A DNA stretch of 8,412 nucleotides from an uncultured bacterium (GTDB taxonomy: Bacteria > Bacillota > Clostridia > Oscillospirales > Ruminococcaceae). Every line of letters starts with the position of its first letter. Position 1 is the first letter of the stretch. A program made the translations under genes and the position numbers. Under the pieces are notes generated by a model. That model ran no database searches. It was not told the DNA's origin and worked only from the letters and a program-made list of their open reading frames with translations. Shown piece by piece: positions 5,741 to 8,412 of the stretch. The stretch is from the NCBI GenBank assembly GCA_934845495.1, contig CAKWRB010000051.1, forward strand, positions 1 through 8,412. The letters run 5' to 3'.

Positions 5741-6943
5741 TTATTCAGCGTAGTTGTCGAAGTAACCCTGGATCAGAATGATGGGGGTACCCTTGTCGCC
5801 GCTGCCGGAGGTCAGGTCGCAGAGCGAACCGATCAGGTCGGTCAGGCGGCGGGGGGTGGTGCCCTCCGAAGCCATATTGCCCACCAGATCTTCGTCCTTG
5901 GCGCGGATGGAATTGCGGATGGCCTCCTGCAGAGCTTCACCGCTCAGATCGGCAAAGTCGTTGTCTGCCAGGTACTTGAGCTTCAGCTCGTTGGGGCGGC
6001 CTTCCAGACCGGCGGTGTAAGCAGGGGATACCACCGGGTCAGCCAGCTCCCAGATGCCGCCAATCGGGTCCTTGAAGGCGCCGTCGCCGTAAACCATGGC
6101 CTCAACATGGGCACCGGTTGCATCTGCAACGCCCTTCTGAATCTTGAGAACGACATCCTGGCACTCTCTGGGGAAGAGCTTGACGGTGGTTTCGGTGGCC
6201 TTGTTGGAACCCAGCAGGCCGTACTTCTCATTGCAGCCGCTGCCGTTTACCGGAGCGGTGAGGATATCGTCCAGACCGCAGACCAGCTCGGCGCCGGCAG
6301 CGTTCAGACGGCGCTTGGTGCGGGCACGGGAGTGGATATCGCAGGTCAGTACATGCTTGGTGTGCTTGAGGATCTCGCGGGGATCGTTGGCAAAGATGAC
6401 CTCGACCTCGGCGCCCTCGGCACGGATCAGGTCGGAGTAGTAGGCCACATAGTCCACGCCGGTGAAGGGGTGCTTGTTCTCGCCGAACAGCTCGCGGTAG
6501 CGGGCCAGATCCAGTACATCAGTCCAGGGATCGATACCCTTTTCGTCCAGAGCATCCAGGCTCACCAGGGGGTTGCCCACTTCGTCAGAAGGGTAGCTGA
6601 ACATCAGCACGATCTTGCCGCCGCCCAGTGCAGCGCCCTTGGCGATACCGCTCAGGCAGACGCTGAACCGGTTGCGGCTCAGGATCGGGAAGATGAGGCC
6701 GATGGTGTTGCTGCCAAACTTCTGGTGAACATCGGCGGCAATATCATCGATGGAGGCATAGTTGCCCTGAGCGCGGGCCACCACAGCCTCGGTGACAGCG
6801 ATGACATCCCGATCACGCAGGGTGATGTTTTCAGCCTTGGCGGCCTCCAGCACCGAGTCGATCACGATCTGGGCAATGTCATCGCCCTGACGGATAATGG
6901 GTGCGCGAACGCCGCGGGAAACAGTACCAATAGTCCTCTGCAT
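5741..6943 (-). CDS. CofE-like protein, coenzyme F420-0:L-glutamate ligase family
   Basis: Encodes 400 residues from ATG 6943, which has AAAGGAG 9 bases upstream; the longer frame to 7024 runs through the promoter. The N-terminal part matches the F420_ligase (CofE/FbiB) family: DRDVIAVTEAVVARAQGN (44-61) corresponds to the family's DVLVVTSKIVSKAEGR-type segment. Further hallmarks are HSRARTKRRLN (204-214), VNGSGCNEKYGLLGSNK (232-248) and YGDGAFKDPIGGIWELADP (285-303). Archaeal CofE, about 250 residues, adds glutamates to F420-0 using GTP and two metal ions. This protein is 150 residues longer and belongs to the larger form common in clostridia, whose substrate is not established to my knowledge. 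No other F420 gene is nearby, so ligation of glutamate to another acceptor is more likely than F420 synthesis. The database name should be read as a family label only. It is a monocistronic unit, convergent with the S1-domain gene. Confidence 0.78.
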   Translation of the reverse strand: MQRTIGTVSRGVRAPIIRQGDDIAQIVIDSVLEAAKAENITLRDRDVIAVTEAVVARAQGNYASIDDIAADVHQKFGSNTIGLIFPILSRNRFSVCLSGIAKGAALGGGKIVLMFSYPSDEVGNPLVSLDALDEKGIDPWTDVLDLARYRELFGENKHPFTGVDYVAYYSDLIRAEGAEVEVIFANDPREILKHTKHVLTCDIHSRARTKRRLNAAGAELVCGLDDILTAPVNGSGCNEKYGLLGSNKATETTVKLFPRECQDVVLKIQKGVADATGAHVEAMVYGDGAFKDPIGGIWELADPVVSPAYTAGLEGRPNELKLKYLADNDFADLSGEALQEAIRNSIRAKDEDLVGNMASEGTTPRRLTDLIGSLCDLTSGSGDKGTPIILIQGYFDNYAE

Positions 6944-6962
6944 AACGGTATACTCCTTTTTT

Positions 6963-7018
6963 ATCAGTAAAAATCTTGTGGAACGAATCAGTTGGCTCTT
7001 TTCGCCACTGATATTATA
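6963..7018 (-). promoter_or_regulatory. CofE-like gene promoter region with three ATCAGT motifs
   Basis: A perfect -10, TATAAT on the - strand (7018-7013), is 70 bases before the ATG; the -35 is weak (TTACTT at 7041-7036, 17-base spacer). Just downstream, an inverted repeat pairs ATCAGT+GGC (6987-6996, one extra T) with GCCACTGAT (7004-7012). A further ATCAGT lies at 6963-6968. The predicted start (about 7006) falls inside the inverted repeat, so it looks more like a protein-binding operator than a complete mRNA hairpin. Confidence 0.45.
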
Positions 7019-7051
7019 CAACAAGGGGATAGCATAAGTAAAGTATATATA

Positions 7052-7085
7052 TTTGATATGTAATATAATTTGTTATTATATCAAA
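7052..7085. repeat. AT-rich 34-bp dyad in the divergent intergenic region
   Basis: TTTGATAT (7052-7059) and ATATCAAA (7078-7085) are perfect inverted arms. AATA (7062-7065) and TATT (7074-7077) extend the symmetry after a 2-base offset. TATAAT hexamers occur inside it on both strands (7064-7069 on +, 7080-7075 on -), but neither has a good -35. It may be an operator or just AT-rich spacer. Confidence 0.45.
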
Positions 7086-7274
7086 ATGGGACAGCCCCTA
7101 TCTATTGGGGCCGGGGGTTTTGCAGGCAACGATAGGTAGAAAAACCACAAGAAATGGGGAGTAATTTCTCTTGGAACACAGGGAGTTGTGGTGGTACAGG
7201 GGGTTGTGGAACACCAGACCCTTTGATAAAATAGGATTGCAGGGTGAAATCACCCATCCATGGCTGGCTTCTTT
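7086..7274 (+). other. GC-rich intergenic block with several potential RNA helices, no convincing gene
   Basis: This is most of the 403-bp gap between the CofE-like and EamA genes. Read as + strand RNA it offers several helices: 7098-7107 with 7130-7139 (10 bp, including two G-U pairs), 7144-7150 (ACCACAA) with 7186-7192 (TTGTGGT), 7150-7155 (AGAAAT) with 7164-7169 around a GGGGAGTA loop, and GGGTG (7242-7246) with CACCC (7251-7255). An imperfect 18-base tandem repeat containing GTTGTGG spans 7180-7215. It does not match any riboswitch class I can recall. A weak promoter-like pair, TTGTGG (7204-7209), 17 bases, TAAAAT (7227-7232), would start a shorter leader near 7239. Only small open frames without ribosome binding sites are present. 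Confidence 0.4.
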
Positions 7275-7305
7275 GCCGTCCGTATACAGACCGGGCGGCT
7301 TTTTT
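7275..7305 (+). terminator. Intrinsic terminator 41 bases upstream of the EamA gene (possible attenuator)
   Basis: GCCGTCCG (7275-7282) pairs with CGGGCGGC (7292-7299) in an 8-bp stem with one G-U pair and a 9-base loop, followed by six T (7300-7305). It points the same way as the EamA gene, and no gene ends before it on this strand. It should therefore end either a leader transcript (attenuation) or a small RNA. Confidence 0.75.
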
Positions 7306-7346
7306 GAGCCGGTATGGAGCAATTTCGAATTATACGGAGGTCGTCT

Positions 7347-8261
7347 ATGGAGAAAAATAAGGTTGCGCTGGTTTCGGATCTGATGCTGGCATCGGTGGCA
7401 CTGATCTGGGGCCTGGGATTCCCGGTGACCCAGATGGCAATCGATGCCAACCTCAGCTCCGGGCTGATCGTGGCACTGCGCTTTCTTATCGCTGCGCTGG
7501 TGATGGGGATCATCTTCCGTAAGGAGATGCGCACCATTACGGCACGGGATGCCCTGCTGGGCTGTGTGGCCGGGCTGATACTGGGAATGGCTTTCCTGCT
7601 CCAGGTGATGGGGCAGAGCATGACCACCCCCTCCAACTCGGCATTTCTCACTTCGCTGAATGTCATCATCGTGCCGTTCCTGAGCTGGGCCTTCTTCCAC
7701 CAGCGACCCACCCGCAAGATGCTGCTGGTGGCACTGGGGTGCCTGGTGGGGGCGCTGGTACTCACCATTACACCGGGACAGGGCCTGCAGCTGGGCTTTG
7801 GAGATCTGCTGGTGCTGTGCTGTGCCGTGGCATTTTCGCTGCACATCTCCTATCTGGGCTGGGTCGCCGGCCGCATCGATGTAAAAAAGCTCACCTTCCT
7901 GCAGATGCTCACCGCCGGATGCCTGGGCAGCATCTACACCCTTGTGTTCGAGCTGCCGCAGATTGCCGAGGCTGACTTTGCAGCCGGCTGGGCGCCGGTC
8001 CTCTATATGGCACTGCTCAGCACAGCTTTTGCCTTTTTTGCCCAGACCTATGCGCAGAAGCACACCTCCCCGGCACGGGCAGCTATCATTCTCGGCTGCG
8101 AAGGACTGCTGGGCAGCATCTTCTCGGTGCTGTTGGGATATGAGCCGGTCACCATCAACCTGGTGGTGGGCGGAACCATCATCTTCCTGTCGCTCCTGCT
8201 GATGGAAGTGAACCCTGTCGCTCTGCTTCGCCGCCGTCCGGCCGATGCAGAGCAGGCTTAA
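7347..8261 (+). CDS. EamA/DMT superfamily transporter
   Basis: Encodes 304 residues, the normal size for the ten-helix drug/metabolite transporters. ATG 7347 has CGGAGG at 7335-7340 (spacing 6); an in-frame ATG at 7314 has none. Two EamA repeats are visible. The first (about 11-141) has the typical SVALIWGLGFPVTQMAID start, LRFLIAALVMG in helix 2 and TTPSNSAFLTSLNVIIVPFLSW around helix 4. The second (about 149-287) has GDLLVLCCAVAFSLHISYLG and the C-terminal QKHTSPARAAIILGCEGLLGSIFSVLLGYEP. The C-terminus is short, basic and cytoplasmic (RRRPAD). Members export or import amino acids, nucleosides or other small metabolites; the substrate cannot be deduced. The preceding terminator and structured leader suggest regulation at the RNA level. 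No terminator follows, so transcription may continue into the next gene. Confidence 0.9.
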   Translation: MEKNKVALVSDLMLASVALIWGLGFPVTQMAIDANLSSGLIVALRFLIAALVMGIIFRKEMRTITARDALLGCVAGLILGMAFLLQVMGQSMTTPSNSAFLTSLNVIIVPFLSWAFFHQRPTRKMLLVALGCLVGALVLTITPGQGLQLGFGDLLVLCCAVAFSLHISYLGWVAGRIDVKKLTFLQMLTAGCLGSIYTLVFELPQIAEADFAAGWAPVLYMALLSTAFAFFAQTYAQKHTSPARAAIILGCEGLLGSIFSVLLGYEPVTINLVVGGTIIFLSLLLMEVNPVALLRRRPADAEQA

Positions 8262-8317
8262 ACCTCAATTGGAACCGTTTGTACCTAAATTGTGAAAGAA
8301 GAATGGAGGGGTATGGA

Positions 8318-8412
8318 ATGAAGTACCATGTTACTTCGGCCGAGGCGGCCAAGCTGCTGAAAAAACTGCTGGACGAAAAGAGCATCCTGCTGGCCGATGA
8401 ATACCGGAGCAG
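8318..8412 (+). CDS. Unrecognised protein, N-terminus only (runs off window)
   Basis: ATG 8318 has GGAGGGG at 8305-8311, a suitable distance upstream, and the frame is open to the window end. The 31 visible residues begin MKYHVTSAEAAKLLKKLL and continue with DEKSILLADEYRS, an amphipathic and probably helical start without a signal peptide. I do not recognise the family from this fragment. A nearer ATG at 8313 runs into a stop after two codons. The gap from the EamA stop is 56 bases with no terminator and no good promoter, so cotranscription with the transporter is possible. Confidence 0.7.
   Translation, partial: MKYHVTSAEAAKLLKKLLDEKSILLADEYRS

Noticed and set aside
5591..6970. 459-codon open frame on the + strand opposite the CofE-like gene
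   Set aside because: Low-complexity Gly/Val/Ala translation without motifs; it overlaps the S1-domain gene end and a terminator. The - strand frame has clear family motifs and a ribosome binding site.
7156..7163. GGGGAGTA loop as a yybP-ykoY (Mn2+) riboswitch hallmark
   Set aside because: Only this short string matches. The second conserved loop and the four-way helical layout of that class are not seen.
7103..7257. 51-codon - strand frame beginning MGDFTLQSY in the intergenic region
   Set aside because: No ribosome binding site and no recognisable motif; a chance frame within the region of RNA-like helices.
7086..7305. Insertion sequence or MITE remnant (GGGACAGCCCC near one end)
   Set aside because: No matching terminal inverted repeat at the other side and no target-site duplication was found.
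7171..7383. 70-codon + strand frame starting with TTG and overlapping the EamA start
   Set aside because: No ribosome binding site, a Trp/Arg-rich translation, and it crosses the terminator.
7098..8063. 321-codon open frame on the - strand opposite the EamA gene and through the leader region
   Set aside because: Polar, His/Gln-rich antisense translation; the + strand encodes a normal ten-helix transporter.

Overview
The window looks like ordinary chromosome from a GC-rich, low-linkage anaerobic Firmicute. The best guess is a gut clostridium of the Oscillospiraceae/Ruminococcaceae type (Faecalibacterium, Gemmiger or Subdoligranulum-like). Reasons: GC-rich genes separated by short AT-rich gaps, GGAGG ribosome binding sites, consensus sigma-A promoters, a DUF1836 protein (a Firmicutes family), a TFDDGP deacetylase with a signal peptide, and a clostridial CofE-like protein. 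The genus is inferred from the sequence alone and is not certain. No phage, insertion sequence, CRISPR array or rRNA was seen.

Layout: (1) 1-462 (+), the 3' part of a RimJ/RimL-like GNAT acetyltransferase, ending in a terminator shared with the convergent gene. (2) 569-1225 (-), a hemolysin III/PAQR-type membrane protein, divergent from (3) 1406-1987 (+), a DUF1836 putative HTH regulator. A perfect 15-bp dyad lies between their promoters. (4) A shared strong terminator, then 2043-3482 (-), an M17 leucyl aminopeptidase with its own extended -10 promoter. (5) 3575-4366 (-), a secreted polysaccharide deacetylase. (6) 4480-4553 (-), tRNA-Gln(CUG), with a textbook TTGACA-17-TATAAT promoter and its own terminator. 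(7) 4741-5685 (+), a protein with three S1-like RNA-binding domains. (8) 5741-6943 (-), a 400-residue CofE-like (F420-0:L-glutamate ligase family) protein. (9) A 403-bp divergent intergenic region with AT-rich dyads, several potential RNA helices and an intrinsic terminator just before the next gene. (10) 7347-8261 (+), an EamA/DMT transporter. (11) 8318 to the window end (+), the start of an unrecognised gene.

The genes do not form one pathway. Most are single-gene transcription units separated by terminators. The most interesting parts are regulatory: the gap before the EamA transporter, which looks like an attenuated or structured leader; the repeated ATCAGT motifs at the CofE-like promoter; and the dyad in the DUF1836/hemolysin III intergenic region. 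The CofE-like protein is the main biochemical puzzle, because organisms of this type are not known for F420.
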